Shown piece by piece: positions 45,685-54,454 of a stretch of 64,000 bases of DNA. The notes under the pieces are model-generated. The model had not been told where the DNA came from, ran no database searches, and saw only the letters and a program-made list of their open reading frames with translations. Positions within the stretch are counted from its first letter, which is position 1; each line of letters opens with the position of its first letter. The stretch lies in contig CALUVS010000005.1 in the NCBI GenBank assembly GCA_944324265.1, forward strand, positions 1 to 64,000. Direction: 5' to 3'. A program made the translations under genes and the position numbers. This stretch comes from an uncultured Traorella sp. Lineage in GTDB: Bacteria; Bacillota_I; Bacilli_A; Erysipelotrichales; Erysipelotrichaceae.

Positions 45685-46212
45685 TTATTTCAAATGAATC
45701 CATTGTTCATGGTCTAAGCAATTCACCTGTGTCACTTCATATTTATCTAATTGCGGCAAATATTCTTTTTCATTGATATGATGTTTCTTGAATCCGAGCT
45801 TTTCTTGGACACGGGCAGATTGATGATTGCTTAGAAAATGCTGACACCAAAGTTTTTCTTTTCCTAATTCATCAAAAAACAGCTGCATGATCCGCAAAGA
45901 TGCTTCCGGCATATAACCGCATCCCCAATAAGGATATCCCAGCCAAAAGCCCAATTCTGCTTCTTCTTTATTTTCAAATTTATACATCAGTGAAATATCC
46001 CCGATAATCTTTTGATTTTCTTTACATACAATGGCCCATGTGTTTTCATTCATCAATATATTTTTAAGCACATATTCACTTTCTTTTTCATCTTGATGCG
46101 GCTTCCATCCGCACATAGGACCTACATGCTCATCTTTAGCCAATTCATATAAAGCTTTGACATCTTTTTCTTCCCAAGGACGCAGAATCAGACGTTTTGT
46201 TTCCAAATTCAT
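45685..46212 (-). CDS. GNAT N-acetyltransferase (RimJ/RimL-like)
   Basis: A 175-residue acetyltransferase starting MNLETKRLILRPWEEKDVKAL, with AELGFWLGYPYWGCGYMPEA covering the acetyl-CoA-binding loop and NHQSARVQEKLGFKK near the end. The family acetylates protein N-termini, antibiotics or small amines; the substrate is unknown. Confidence 0.85.
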   Translation of the reverse strand: MNLETKRLILRPWEEKDVKALYELAKDEHVGPMCGWKPHQDEKESEYVLKNILMNENTWAIVCKENQKIIGDISLMYKFENKEEAELGFWLGYPYWGCGYMPEASLRIMQLFFDELGKEKLWCQHFLSNHQSARVQEKLGFKKHHINEKEYLPQLDKYEVTQVNCLDHEQWIHLK

Positions 46213-46301
46213 ATACTTTTCTCCTTTTTGATTATTATACAGCAGGATTCATCATGACGAAATCAAAATCTGGTGTTACAATGAATATGAGGAGTGAAAA
46301 C

Positions 46302-46553
46302 ATGATTGAATTTCGTTATGATACACAGTTATTAATTGAAGGGCATGATTTAGATGAAGATGCCATCAATGATTATTTCTTAGAAAACTTTAAAGGAGAT
46401 TGCTTATTGGCTGTCGGTGATGCCGAACTGATCAAGATTCATTATCATACCAACGAGCCATGGAAGGTGCTGGAATATTGTTCAACCCTTGGAGAAATCT
46501 ATGACATTGTCATTGAAGACATGGATCGCCAATCTCGCGGTTTAAAAGGTTAA
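46302..46553 (+). CDS. Stand-alone FakA/YloV C-terminal-like domain protein
   Basis: An 83-residue protein. GDCLLAVGDAELIKIHYHTNEPWKVLEYCSTLGEIYDIVIEDM matches the C-terminal region of the fatty-acid kinase subunit FakA (typical form GDSLVVVGDDDLVKVHVHT). The N-terminal kinase and linker domains are absent, and no upstream remnant is seen. GGAG at 46291 supports the ATG at 46302. It may be a partner for fatty-acid-binding DegV-type proteins; that is inference. Confidence 0.65.
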   Translation: MIEFRYDTQLLIEGHDLDEDAINDYFLENFKGDCLLAVGDAELIKIHYHTNEPWKVLEYCSTLGEIYDIVIEDMDRQSRGLKG

Positions 46554-46561
46554 TTTCATAT

Positions 46562-46596
46562 AAAAAGTGCTGATCATTGCAATCAGCATTTTTTTA
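46562..46596 (+). terminator. Terminator after FakA-like gene
   Basis: AAGTGCTGAT-CATTGCA-ATCAGCATT followed by T-run. Confidence 0.8.
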
Positions 46597-46648
46597 ACTT
46601 AAATTCATAAATATCGAATATGATAAAATAATATTGGAGGAAACACTT

Positions 46649-48382
46649 ATGAAAAAGCTTATCTACTTGCTTTTTTGCCTTCTTTTGATTGGCTGTTCGC
46701 CGCAAGCATCACCGGAAGAAACCATTGATCAGGAAGTCACAGAAAATATAGATAATGAACAAGAAGAAATCAAACAGGCGGATGAAATCACTGAAGTGAA
46801 TGTTAAAATGTTTGATGAGCCTGTTTCTCTTGACGAAGAAATGAGGATCAGTGATGTTGTTGTAGATGGTCTCAGAAAGCAAAAAATATTGGAATGGCTG
46901 AATCTTTTTGAGCCAAGAAATTTCAGTGAATATGAAGGATATCTTTGCATGGTAGATGGGATTGTCATAATGAATAATAATCCGTCTTCTCCTTTTGGAG
47001 TAATGGCTGAAACATTAACCATCGGTCATACACAGATTCAATTTATCAATCTTAAAGACAAAATAATTTTAACCGGACTTGATCAGCCTTATGCCATTTC
47101 TGCAGAGTATTATGGTGAATCTCCAATTCAGTTGGATTTATTGATTTATGATTCTCTAGGTTCTTTTTTCAAAGGTTCATTAGAAATTCCTGAAATAAGC
47201 TCGACAACTAAGCAATATATGAGAAATAATTTACCAAATATTACTCAAGATCTTATATTTGCAGATTTAAATTCACAAACAGCTGCTATGAAAAATGATG
47301 CTTTGAGACAATTCTTGGCTCGATTGGAAAATCAATTGAATCATTTTGATCCGCTCGATCGTTTGCTTGCTGTCGTGGATCGTTATATCCCTATACCTCT
47401 CAATCAAAAAAAACCAAGCAGTTATACAGACACATTTCAAATAAACAATCAAACCATTACTTTGGCACATGAGATATATCCTTATTCCAGATACTATCCT
47501 GCGAATGAACTAAAGCAGCTTTATTTTACAGTTTATGGCGAAGAGATGGATTTATCCGCTTATTCAGAATATAAAGATGGTAATATTTATTATGATTCAA
47601 ATGCCGATTTTGTTTTTGATACCAAAGAGAACAGTTCCAGTTACTCAGATTTTTCTCAATTATATGTCATAAATCAGAGCATAAGCCATCAGCAATTAAT
47701 TCTTGATATTGCCGCTATTCCAACCCATTATTTAAATGATGGAAAAATCCGCATAGATAAAAATTCCGGCTTGCCGATTCAGTGGTGGCATTTTTCGGAA
47801 GAATCTCGTTCAGATGGTATTTATAAACTATCTGAAATCATCCAAGATCAGCCGAATCAATTTGACACTTATCATGTCATTGCGGATATAGAAGAAGATG
47901 GTTCTTATTCACTTGTAAGTATCCAGCAATCTAATCCTGCTTTTATTCCCGATGGAGATATCATTTTTTATAACAATTATGAAATAACAAATGACACTTT
48001 TCTTTTCATGCCGTTATTCAATTGTTCGTTATGTGATGATTTCAATAAATCAATTCTTGAGATATATTTCTTCAGGGAAACAGATGCCGTTCTCAGTTTA
48101 TATGAAGATGAACGAATTGCTGCTGTTTTCGTTGAAAGACCTGATTATGGCGATACCATGCTTTATGAGTTATTTGCTTATGATAAGCTCAATCAACAGT
48201 TATGGCCTGAGTTATCCGATGAAGAAGCACAGCCTTATCTTGAAATATTAAGAAAGGATAATCCGACTCTTTCAGACGATATCCATATTCAGAAATTTGA
48301 AATTATGGACAAGACCTTATTACAGATTTATGGTGAAGGCATCCGCAATCATATTATTGAAATTAATGATTCACATTCATGA
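46649..48382 (+). CDS. Large hypothetical lipoprotein
   Basis: A 577-residue protein with a classical lipoprotein signal (MKKLIYLLFCLLLIGCSPQA; lipobox LIGC, lipidated Cys ~16), then an acidic linker (EETIDQEVTENIDNEQEEIKQADE). The body is rich in beta-like segments; no catalytic motif or known family was recognised. GGAGG supports the ATG at 46649. It should sit on the outer face of the membrane. It is monocistronic, just before the metNI leader, with no hairpin terminator evident. Confidence 0.75.
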   Translation: MKKLIYLLFCLLLIGCSPQASPEETIDQEVTENIDNEQEEIKQADEITEVNVKMFDEPVSLDEEMRISDVVVDGLRKQKILEWLNLFEPRNFSEYEGYLCMVDGIVIMNNNPSSPFGVMAETLTIGHTQIQFINLKDKIILTGLDQPYAISAEYYGESPIQLDLLIYDSLGSFFKGSLEIPEISSTTKQYMRNNLPNITQDLIFADLNSQTAAMKNDALRQFLARLENQLNHFDPLDRLLAVVDRYIPIPLNQKKPSSYTDTFQINNQTITLAHEIYPYSRYYPANELKQLYFTVYGEEMDLSAYSEYKDGNIYYDSNADFVFDTKENSSSYSDFSQLYVINQSISHQQLILDIAAIPTHYLNDGKIRIDKNSGLPIQWWHFSEESRSDGIYKLSEIIQDQPNQFDTYHVIADIEEDGSYSLVSIQQSNPAFIPDGDIIFYNNYEITNDTFLFMPLFNCSLCDDFNKSILEIYFFRETDAVLSLYEDERIAAVFVERPDYGDTMLYELFAYDKLNQQLWPELSDEEAQPYLEILRKDNPTLSDDIHIQKFEIMDKTLLQIYGEGIRNHIIEINDSHS

Positions 48383-48431
48383 AACAATTGAAATAAAAAG
48401 GTATTTCTATTGCTGAATTTTTCAGATATTC

Positions 48432-48460
48432 TTGACAGATTGGCTTTCCAATGTTAATGT
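48432..48460 (+). promoter_or_regulatory. Promoter of metNI
   Basis: TTGACA (48432-48437), a 17-base spacer, TAATGT (48455-48460). Confidence 0.75.
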
Positions 48461-48466
48461 TATTGC

Positions 48467-48733
48467 AATAAAACACGATGAATTGAAGAGTAGTTTTGGA
48501 GTATCATGCAGAGAGCTTGTGGCGGGTGAAAACAAGCTGAGATGCCAAAATGAAGATGGTCAAGGAGTGGTACAGGCGACATGTAGTCTGTAACGGAACT
48601 GCCCGTTAGCGCAGACAAGTATCAACAGTGTACTTGATGAGGCATTATTCGTGAGAATAATGTGAAACAGGGTGGTAACACGATTCGCTCGTCCCAAACA
48701 GGACGGGCTTTTATATTTTTAGGAGGGAAGCAC
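48467..48733 (+). promoter_or_regulatory. T-box leader of metNI
   Basis: A complete T-box: GAAGAGTAG (Stem I loop-E strand), AGAGAGC (48511-48519), the apical stem GCTTGT/ACAAGC, TTTTGG/CCAAAA, then the T-box motif GGGTGGTAACACG at 48670-48682. The terminator GCTCGTCC-CAAACA-GGACGGGC with T-rich tail follows. Uncharged tRNA would pair with GGTGG-side bases and favour the antiterminator. The specifier strand reads TGAAGATGG (48551-48559); ATG at 48556-48558 fits methionine, while a GAT register would mean aspartate. The downstream genes favour methionine. Confidence 0.92.
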
Positions 48734-49768
48734 ATGATTGAAATAAAAAATGTCACGAAAACATTTGTGACACCAAAGCAAAATGTTCATGCCTGCAATG
48801 ATATTTCTCTGACGATTGAGGATGGAGAGATTTATGGGATTATTGGGTTTTCAGGTGCAGGTAAGTCAACACTTGTTCGATGCATTAACTTATTGGAAAG
48901 ACCTACCAGCGGGCAGGTATTGATTGATGGGGCAGAATTGACTGCTATGAGTGAAACTGAACTGCGCAAGGTCAGAAAAAAAATAGGAATGATCTTCCAG
49001 CATTTTAATCTGATGCGTTCAAGAACAGTTGCTCAGAATATTGCTTATCCTTTAAAGGGAAGCGGCTTATCCAATGAAGAAATTCAAGCCAAAGTCAAAA
49101 GCTTATTGAAATTAGTCGAACTGGAAGATAAAGAAAATGCTTATCCTTCCCAGTTATCCGGAGGACAGAAACAGCGTGTAGCTATTGCCAGAGCCTTAGC
49201 CAACGATCCGAAAGTATTGCTTTGCGATGAAGCTACAAGTGCTTTGGACCCACAGACAACACATTCTATTTTAGCTTTATTGAAAGAAGTTAATCAAAAG
49301 TTAGGCATTACCATTGTATTGATTACACATGAAATGGCTGTCATTAAAGCTATCTGTGATCGTGTTGCCGTCATGGAAAAAGGACATGTTGTAGAAGAAG
49401 GCAAGATTTTGGATGTTTTCTCTCATCCAAAACAAGAGGTAACGAAAAACTTCATTCGTTCTACTTCCTCTGTCTCTCAGATCTATGAAATGGTAGAAAA
49501 AAATGATCCGCTTGTTGCAATCAAAGAAAATGAAAGTTTAATTATTTTAAGCTATTCTGCCGGCAATGCCGGTGAAGCCTTGATTTCTGCTATATCCAGA
49601 AAATTCAATGTCGATGCGAATATCGTATTCGGCAATGTAGAAATTATCGCTAATCAAGCGATGGGATCCTTAGTGGTTATTATCAGCGGTGAATTATCCG
49701 ATATCAATCAGGCAGTCGCATATATTCGTGATGCCGGTGTGAAAGTTGAGGTGCTGAAAACATGTTAG
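48734..49768 (+). CDS. metN: Methionine ABC transporter ATP-binding protein MetN
   Basis: A 344-residue ATPase: Walker A GFSGAGKST (~38-46), Q-loop FQHFNLM, signature LSGGQKQR and Walker B VLLCDEATSALD. The last ~80 residues form the NIL regulatory domain (ESLIILSYSAGNAGEALISA), which binds methionine and inhibits transport in MetN proteins. The start is the ATG after AGGAGGG at 48721; a longer frame upstream runs through the T-box. It overlaps metI by 7 bases. No MetQ substrate-binding lipoprotein is adjacent. Confidence 0.93.
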   Translation: MIEIKNVTKTFVTPKQNVHACNDISLTIEDGEIYGIIGFSGAGKSTLVRCINLLERPTSGQVLIDGAELTAMSETELRKVRKKIGMIFQHFNLMRSRTVAQNIAYPLKGSGLSNEEIQAKVKSLLKLVELEDKENAYPSQLSGGQKQRVAIARALANDPKVLLCDEATSALDPQTTHSILALLKEVNQKLGITIVLITHEMAVIKAICDRVAVMEKGHVVEEGKILDVFSHPKQEVTKNFIRSTSSVSQIYEMVEKNDPLVAIKENESLIILSYSAGNAGEALISAISRKFNVDANIVFGNVEIIANQAMGSLVVIISGELSDINQAVAYIRDAGVKVEVLKTC

Positions 49769-50442
49769 ATTTTATTGTTCAATGGATGCCCAATGTTGTG
49801 TTGCGATGGGATGGCTTAGTACAGGCTTTCTGGGAAACAATCATTTTATTGGTTGTCTGCGGTTTTCTATCATTTATTGTTGGCTTATTTTTAGGGGTTG
49901 TATTGATTGTCACAAAAAAAGGCGGAATCCTGCAGAATTTGTTTATCTGGCGTATTCTTGATTTCTGCATCAATATCATCCGTGCCATTCCATTCCTTAT
50001 TTTGATTATTGCTCTGCTCCCTGTTACACGTACTATCATGGGAATTGCTATCGGTGTCAGAGGGGCTATCTTCCCTTTGGTTGTCGGTACTGTGCCTTTC
50101 TTTGCTCGTCAGATTGAGGCGGCGCTTTCAGAAGTTGACAGCGGTTTGATTGAAGCGGCACAGTCTATGGGGGATTCTCCTATACAGATTATCTTCCGTG
50201 TATATCTTCATGAAAGTATCCCAAGCATCATTCGTGCTACTACGATCACACTGATTGCTTTGATTGGTTATATTGCCATTGTCGGTTCTATCGGCGGCGG
50301 CGGAATCGGTAACTTCGCTATTGCTTACGGACACATCCGTAATGATACGGACATCATGGTCATTGTCGTAATCCTCAGTGTTCTGTTAGTTACTGCTATT
50401 CAGTCCATCGGTGATTTCCTCGTTCGCAAAACTACACATTAA
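49762..50442 (+). CDS. metI: Methionine ABC transporter permease MetI
   Basis: A 226-residue membrane protein with five to six transmembrane segments. The EAA loop EAAQSMGDSPIQIIFRVYLHES (~residues 130-151) contacts MetN. IGGGGIGNFAIAYGHIR near the C-terminus is characteristic of MetI. Followed by a bidirectional terminator. Confidence 0.93.
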   Translation: MLDFIVQWMPNVVLRWDGLVQAFWETIILLVVCGFLSFIVGLFLGVVLIVTKKGGILQNLFIWRILDFCINIIRAIPFLILIIALLPVTRTIMGIAIGVRGAIFPLVVGTVPFFARQIEAALSEVDSGLIEAAQSMGDSPIQIIFRVYLHESIPSIIRATTITLIALIGYIAIVGSIGGGGIGNFAIAYGHIRNDTDIMVIVVILSVLLVTAIQSIGDFLVRKTTH

Positions 50443-50446
50443 GAAA

Positions 50447-50492
50447 AGAGCTTCATCAGCCTAAATTCGGGCAGCTTGAAGCTCTTTTTTCT
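50447..50492. terminator. Bidirectional terminator between metI and DUF6054-like gene
   Basis: AAGAGCTTCA...TGAAGCTCTT with flanking A- and T-runs. Confidence 0.8.
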
Positions 50493-50829
50493 ATCCTTGA
50501 TATCTTGCAACGGCATCTCTCAGTGTATCTAAAAATGCATCTTCTCCCCAGGTATTGATCTTGAACAAGACAGCCTGTGATCCTCCTGTCGCCACGCCGA
50601 TAACATGGGCAATATCTTGATTTCCCACCAGCGTTACTGTCATGGAAACACGATTGCCTCCCGTATAGCTATAACGTTCAAAAGCCAGTACATAGCAGTT
50701 CATGTCTTCCATCTTTGTTACTTCTTTTTCTTCCAAGGAGACCGTATTGCTTCCTCGCATCACAGCATTTTCTACATAGGAGGCCAAACGATTGACATCT
50801 GTCTTTAATGTTTTAACATATTTAGCCAT
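50491..50829 (-). CDS. Small conserved protein, DUF6054-like
   Basis: A 112-residue cytosolic protein. The central YVLAFERYSYTGGNRVSMTVTLVG and the terminal VATGGSQAVLFKINTWGEDAFLDTLRD look like the DUF6054 family, from memory of its pattern rather than a search. Function unknown. It overlaps the upstream aminotransferase by 8 bases, placing it third in the pheA-aminotransferase unit. Confidence 0.6.
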   Translation of the reverse strand: MAKYVKTLKTDVNRLASYVENAVMRGSNTVSLEEKEVTKMEDMNCYVLAFERYSYTGGNRVSMTVTLVGNQDIAHVIGVATGGSQAVLFKINTWGEDAFLDTLRDAVARYQG

Positions 50830-52063
50830 TGATTACCTCACTTAAAATATCTTTCATACGTTTTGCTAATCCTTTTGTCTTTTCTACACTCAAAGAACAT
50901 ACCGCAACTCGAATTCCTTTATTGACACTGACCGTATAAATATGATGCGCCATCAGTGCTTCATGATACTTTTCTTTCAATGGATTGTCTTCAATCTTGA
51001 TCGTTACAAAAAATCCTTCTTTGTATGGATAAATGGCTAATCCGCATTCATTGGCTTCTTTTACAAAAATATCACTTCTTTGTCTTAACAGATTAATATA
51101 CATCTGCTTTTCCATCAAGAAATCATCTAAATGTTCACTCGTTACCTGAGTAAAATTATCCATTGCGGCATTCGGTATATTGCTCCAGATAGCTCTGGCA
51201 CTCTTTTCCATTACAATTTCTGCATCACGGACACTTTCTTCACTTTGAGCACATATCACAGCTGCACCGCATCTTAAACCATAAGAGGTCATTGTCTTAG
51301 AACAGCTGAATGCGATGATGACCATGACATTTTCACCGATAACATCAAAGTTTTTCATATAGTCTCTGGAATGAGCCAGATCATACGCATAATCAATATA
51401 AGCAATATCATTCAAGATGACGATCGGTGTTGTCTTAGAAGCTTCATTGATATACTCAATGATCTGTTTCCATTCTTCCTGCGTTAAGGAATTACCGGTT
51501 GGATTATGACAAGGATCATTGATGATCAGACAAATGCGATTTTGTTTGCCTAACAATTGATTGATACAGTTTTTCAAAGACTGAATATTGAAATGATCTT
51601 CTTCAAACATTTCATACTGCAGAATATTCAATCCTTTATCCTTGGCCATCAAAGCATAAGATCCCCAAGCAATATTCGGAATGATCACTGTTTCATTGGC
51701 TTCCAAAATATCACTCAGTACAATTGAAACAGCTCCTGTTCCACCAGGTGTTGCAATGACGCTGCTTTTTAACGTGCTGCCAGCCTGTCCCAATGTCCAT
51801 TCCTGCACTTTTCTGCGGAAATCAGGATTTCCTCGAAAACTGACAGCATAAGCTCCTTTTGTTTTGGCAGAGATCTTATCATAGTTATCAAATACTGTCT
51901 TGAATGCTACAAACTGTCCGCTTTCATCATACAAAGAACCAATGGTCGCATCTACGACATTTTCTTCACCTACTGTCTTTTTTGCTTCTTTGGCTTTTTC
52001 CACAATTGCAAAGACAGTATCCACAATCGGTTTTTTATCTGCACTTTCTTTAATAAAATTCAT
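50822..52063 (-). CDS. PLP-dependent aminotransferase, probably aromatic
   Basis: A 413-residue fold-type I aminotransferase with TPGGTGAVSIVLSDIL, INDPCHNPTGNSL, NDIAYIDYAYD and the PLP-lysine motif IAFSCSKTMTSYGLRCGAA. It lies six bases after the pheA stop, and would suit the last step of phenylalanine or tyrosine synthesis, transamination of phenylpyruvate or hydroxyphenylpyruvate. The substrate assignment rests on context. Confidence 0.82.
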   Translation of the reverse strand: MNFIKESADKKPIVDTVFAIVEKAKEAKKTVGEENVVDATIGSLYDESGQFVAFKTVFDNYDKISAKTKGAYAVSFRGNPDFRRKVQEWTLGQAGSTLKSSVIATPGGTGAVSIVLSDILEANETVIIPNIAWGSYALMAKDKGLNILQYEMFEEDHFNIQSLKNCINQLLGKQNRICLIINDPCHNPTGNSLTQEEWKQIIEYINEASKTTPIVILNDIAYIDYAYDLAHSRDYMKNFDVIGENVMVIIAFSCSKTMTSYGLRCGAAVICAQSEESVRDAEIVMEKSARAIWSNIPNAAMDNFTQVTSEHLDDFLMEKQMYINLLRQRSDIFVKEANECGLAIYPYKEGFFVTIKIEDNPLKEKYHEALMAHHIYTVSVNKGIRVAVCSLSVEKTKGLAKRMKDILSEVING

Positions 52064-52069
52064 CCTATT

Positions 52070-53167
52070 TTACCTCCTTGTTATTCCTATCACTTTAAAA
52101 TTCTTGCAGCAAGCTTCACATTCCTCCAGCATTGCCTGCATATTTTCATCATATTCCCCTTCTACTGCAATATAGAAGTAATACTCCCAGCTGCTTTTCT
52201 TCAAAGAACGAGAGCGAATATTTTCCATGTTATAGCCATATTTGGCAATAACTTGAATCACTTGAGCCAATCGCCCGGCAACATGTTCCAATGTAAAGAG
52301 CATCGATACATGATTTCCTGACTGTTTCAATTCATTGCCAATCACGATAAATCGTGTTGTATTGTCTTTGCTTGTATTGATTTCACTGGCTAAGATCTCA
52401 AGTCCATATAATTGAGCTGTTTCTTTTGCCGCAATCGCCGCAATTGTTTTATCCTTTTGTTCACTGACATATTGAGCTGCCAAGGCTGTATTCGGATAAG
52501 GAATGCATTCAAAATGGAATGGCTTGAGATAATCTGCACATTGACTCAATGCCTGATGATGAGAATACACCGTCTTGATATCCTGCAATGTACTGCCTTT
52601 GATGCCCAATAAATTCTGATCTACCTTTAAATCATAAAAATCCTGTATATATACATCATATTTCAATAAAAGATCCAATACTTCGCCTACTTCTCCGGTA
52701 TAGCTGTTTTCAAAAGGCAGAATTCCTTTTTCAATTTCATGGTTCAATACTCCCTTCACGACTTCTTCCCAGGTATTGTAGTTTTTCTGCTTTCCTTCCG
52801 GAAACAAATGACTGAGCGCTAACTGCGCAAATGCCCCTTCACTTCCCTGATAGCCATACGTTCCCTGATTTAACAGCGCATACTGATATTTCTTGGATAT
52901 ATTCATCAGCTCTGTCAAATATTCTTTATAGTAAGGAATCAGTTTCGGATCCTTGATTTTCTGTATATTTTTTTCAATGACTTCATTTTCTCTTTTTTCA
53001 TCAAATATCGGCAATTGATTTTCTTTTTTATAAGTGACGACATCAACTGCGGCATTCATTCTTTCCTGAAATAAATCCGCCATCTGTTCATCCACTTCAT
53101 TGATCACTTGCCTTGCTTTTTCCAGTTGATTCACGTAAGAAACACCTTCTCTCATTGCCTTTATCAT
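52070..53167 (-). CDS. pheA: Bifunctional chorismate mutase / prephenate dehydratase
   Basis: A 365-residue P-protein. Residues ~15-100 are an AroQ-type chorismate mutase (LEKARQVINEVDEQMADLFQERM). Residues ~105-275 are prephenate dehydratase, beginning YGYQGSEGAFAQLA and including ILPFENSYTGEVGEV and the catalytic TRF in SKDNTTRFIVIG. The C-terminal ACT domain (VSMLFTLEHVAGRLAQVIQVIAKYGYNMENIRSR) should bind phenylalanine for feedback inhibition. It converts chorismate to phenylpyruvate. AAAGGA precedes the ATG. It is transcribed divergently from the aro operon. Confidence 0.95.
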   Translation of the reverse strand: MIKAMREGVSYVNQLEKARQVINEVDEQMADLFQERMNAAVDVVTYKKENQLPIFDEKRENEVIEKNIQKIKDPKLIPYYKEYLTELMNISKKYQYALLNQGTYGYQGSEGAFAQLALSHLFPEGKQKNYNTWEEVVKGVLNHEIEKGILPFENSYTGEVGEVLDLLLKYDVYIQDFYDLKVDQNLLGIKGSTLQDIKTVYSHHQALSQCADYLKPFHFECIPYPNTALAAQYVSEQKDKTIAAIAAKETAQLYGLEILASEINTSKDNTTRFIVIGNELKQSGNHVSMLFTLEHVAGRLAQVIQVIAKYGYNMENIRSRSLKKSSWEYYFYIAVEGEYDENMQAMLEECEACCKNFKVIGITRR

Positions 53168-53261
53168 AGCATATTTTCCTTTATTTAGAATATTTCATTT
53201 ACAACTTTCAATTTCAAAGTGATAATTTTACATTATTTTCATGAAAATTTTCATTTTATAG

Positions 53262-53290
53262 TTGCAAACCGTCATAAAAAGTTATAAACT
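53262..53290 (+). promoter_or_regulatory. Promoter of the aro-tyrA operon
   Basis: TTGCAA (53262-53267), a 17-base spacer, TAAACT (53285-53290). Initiation about 7 bases on would fall at the leader-peptide ATG (53297), making the transcript leaderless or nearly so. Confidence 0.65.
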
Positions 53291-53296
53291 AGGATT

Positions 53297-53338
53297 ATGA
53301 AAATAGTTAACAACGCATTCTTTTACTTTTATCGATAA
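53297..53338 (+). CDS. Aromatic-rich leader peptide of the aro operon
   Basis: A 13-codon ORF encodes MKIVNNAFFYFYR and stops at TAA (53336-53338). Five of its last six residues before the stop are Phe or Tyr (codons TTC TTT TAC TTT TAT), the end products of the pathway encoded downstream. Ribosome stalling at these codons when charged tRNA-Phe or tRNA-Tyr is scarce would alter folding of the following leader RNA. No canonical ribosome site precedes it; AGGA lies two bases upstream, and it may be translated from a leaderless start. Confidence 0.7.
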   Translation: MKIVNNAFFYFYR

Positions 53339-53419
53339 GCCCCGACAAGCCAATTCTGAATATTGGTTATTTTGTCATTGTGGGGCATAACGGCATCGGT
53401 GAGTAACGGATGCTTTTTT
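53333..53419 (+). promoter_or_regulatory. Attenuator of the aro-tyrA operon
   Basis: After the leader stop, GCCCC/GGGGC (53339-53343 with 53382-53386), GACAA/TTGTC (53344-53348 with 53372-53376) and CCAAT/ATTGG (53350-53354 with 53362-53366) form one nested hairpin. GCATC/GATGC then makes a terminator (53392-53413) with T6 to 53419, just before aroB. CGAT-AA-GCC at 53333-53341 can instead pair with GGCATCG at 53392-53398, which would block the terminator; a ribosome at the leader stop would cover that strand. The arrangement fits ribosome-mediated attenuation. Confidence 0.65.
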
Positions 53420-53440
53420 ATTTCTATGGAGGTTTGTCTT

Positions 53441-54454
53441 ATGCAGATGGAAGTGAATTTAAGTTCAAGTCACAGCAATATTTACATTGAAAGGGGGATC
53501 CTGCATCACATTCGTGAGAAGATTGATGGAAATTGTAAGGTCATGGTCATCACAGATGAAGGGGTTCCTGCTCAATACAGTGAAATTGTGTGCAGACAAT
53601 TCCCTAACAGCACGCTTTATGTCACAGTGCAGGGAGAAAAAGCCAAAAGCTTTGAAGTTTATGAAGCGATTATCCGCAAGCTTTTGGAATTGAATTTTAC
53701 CCGCAAGGATATGATTTTGGCGCTTGGCGGAGGTGTGATCGGTGATCTCAGCGGATTTGTGGCTGCCACCTTCAAAAGAGGTATGCGCTTTGCCTCCATT
53801 CCGACAACAACACTTTCGCAAATTGATTCCAGCATTGGCGGCAAGGTGGCCATCAATGTTGATGAATTGAAAAATATGGTCGGCACATTCTATCATCCGG
53901 AAGCTGTTTTCATTGACATTGATACATGTAAGACATTGTCGGCACGGCATGTGTCCAATGGCCTTGTGGAGGCTGTTAAAGCAGGATTGATTGGTGATGA
54001 AAAATTATTTGAGCTGTTTGAAACAGAAAATATCGAAGATCATCTGGAAGAAATTATTACGCATTCACTGATGGTAAAAAAGAAAGTGGTAGAAGAAGAT
54101 GAAAAAGAAACACATCTGCGCAAGATCTTGAACTTTGGTCACACTATCGGACATGCCATTGAAAGCTATTATCATCTGCATGATTATTATCATGGAGAAT
54201 GTGTGGCCATGGGAATGATGGCTGTCCTTGAAAACAAAGAACTGAAGGAGCGATTAAGACATATTTTAGAAAAAATGCAGGTGCCTGTATCTGCTCCTTA
54301 TGATCCAGAATCTCTTCTGAAGCTCATTCAGAAAGATAAAAAAGTCAGTGATGATCATATTACTCTTGTTTTAGTAGAAAAATGCGGACAAGCTGAATTA
54401 AAAGAAGTAAGCATGGATACAATACGTCAATATTTGAAAGGAGAAGCCTTATGA
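53441..54454 (+). CDS. aroB: 3-dehydroquinate synthase
   Basis: A 337-residue NAD- and metal-dependent cyclase converting DAHP to 3-dehydroquinate. It contains ALGGGVIGDLSGFVAATFKRGMRF (~residues 90-113), DSSIGGKVAIN, and the metal-ligand region RKILNFGHTIGHAIE with YHGECVAMGM. GGAGG at 53428-53432 fixes the start at 53441; the frame is open upstream through the attenuator. First structural gene of the operon. Confidence 0.95.
   Translation: MQMEVNLSSSHSNIYIERGILHHIREKIDGNCKVMVITDEGVPAQYSEIVCRQFPNSTLYVTVQGEKAKSFEVYEAIIRKLLELNFTRKDMILALGGGVIGDLSGFVAATFKRGMRFASIPTTTLSQIDSSIGGKVAINVDELKNMVGTFYHPEAVFIDIDTCKTLSARHVSNGLVEAVKAGLIGDEKLFELFETENIEDHLEEIITHSLMVKKKVVEEDEKETHLRKILNFGHTIGHAIESYYHLHDYYHGECVAMGMMAVLENKELKERLRHILEKMQVPVSAPYDPESLLKLIQKDKKVSDDHITLVLVEKCGQAELKEVSMDTIRQYLKGEAL

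Noticed and set aside
53297-53440. T-box or known riboswitch before aroB
   Set aside because: No T-box motif or recognised aptamer pattern is present; the short aromatic ORF and terminator explain the region better.
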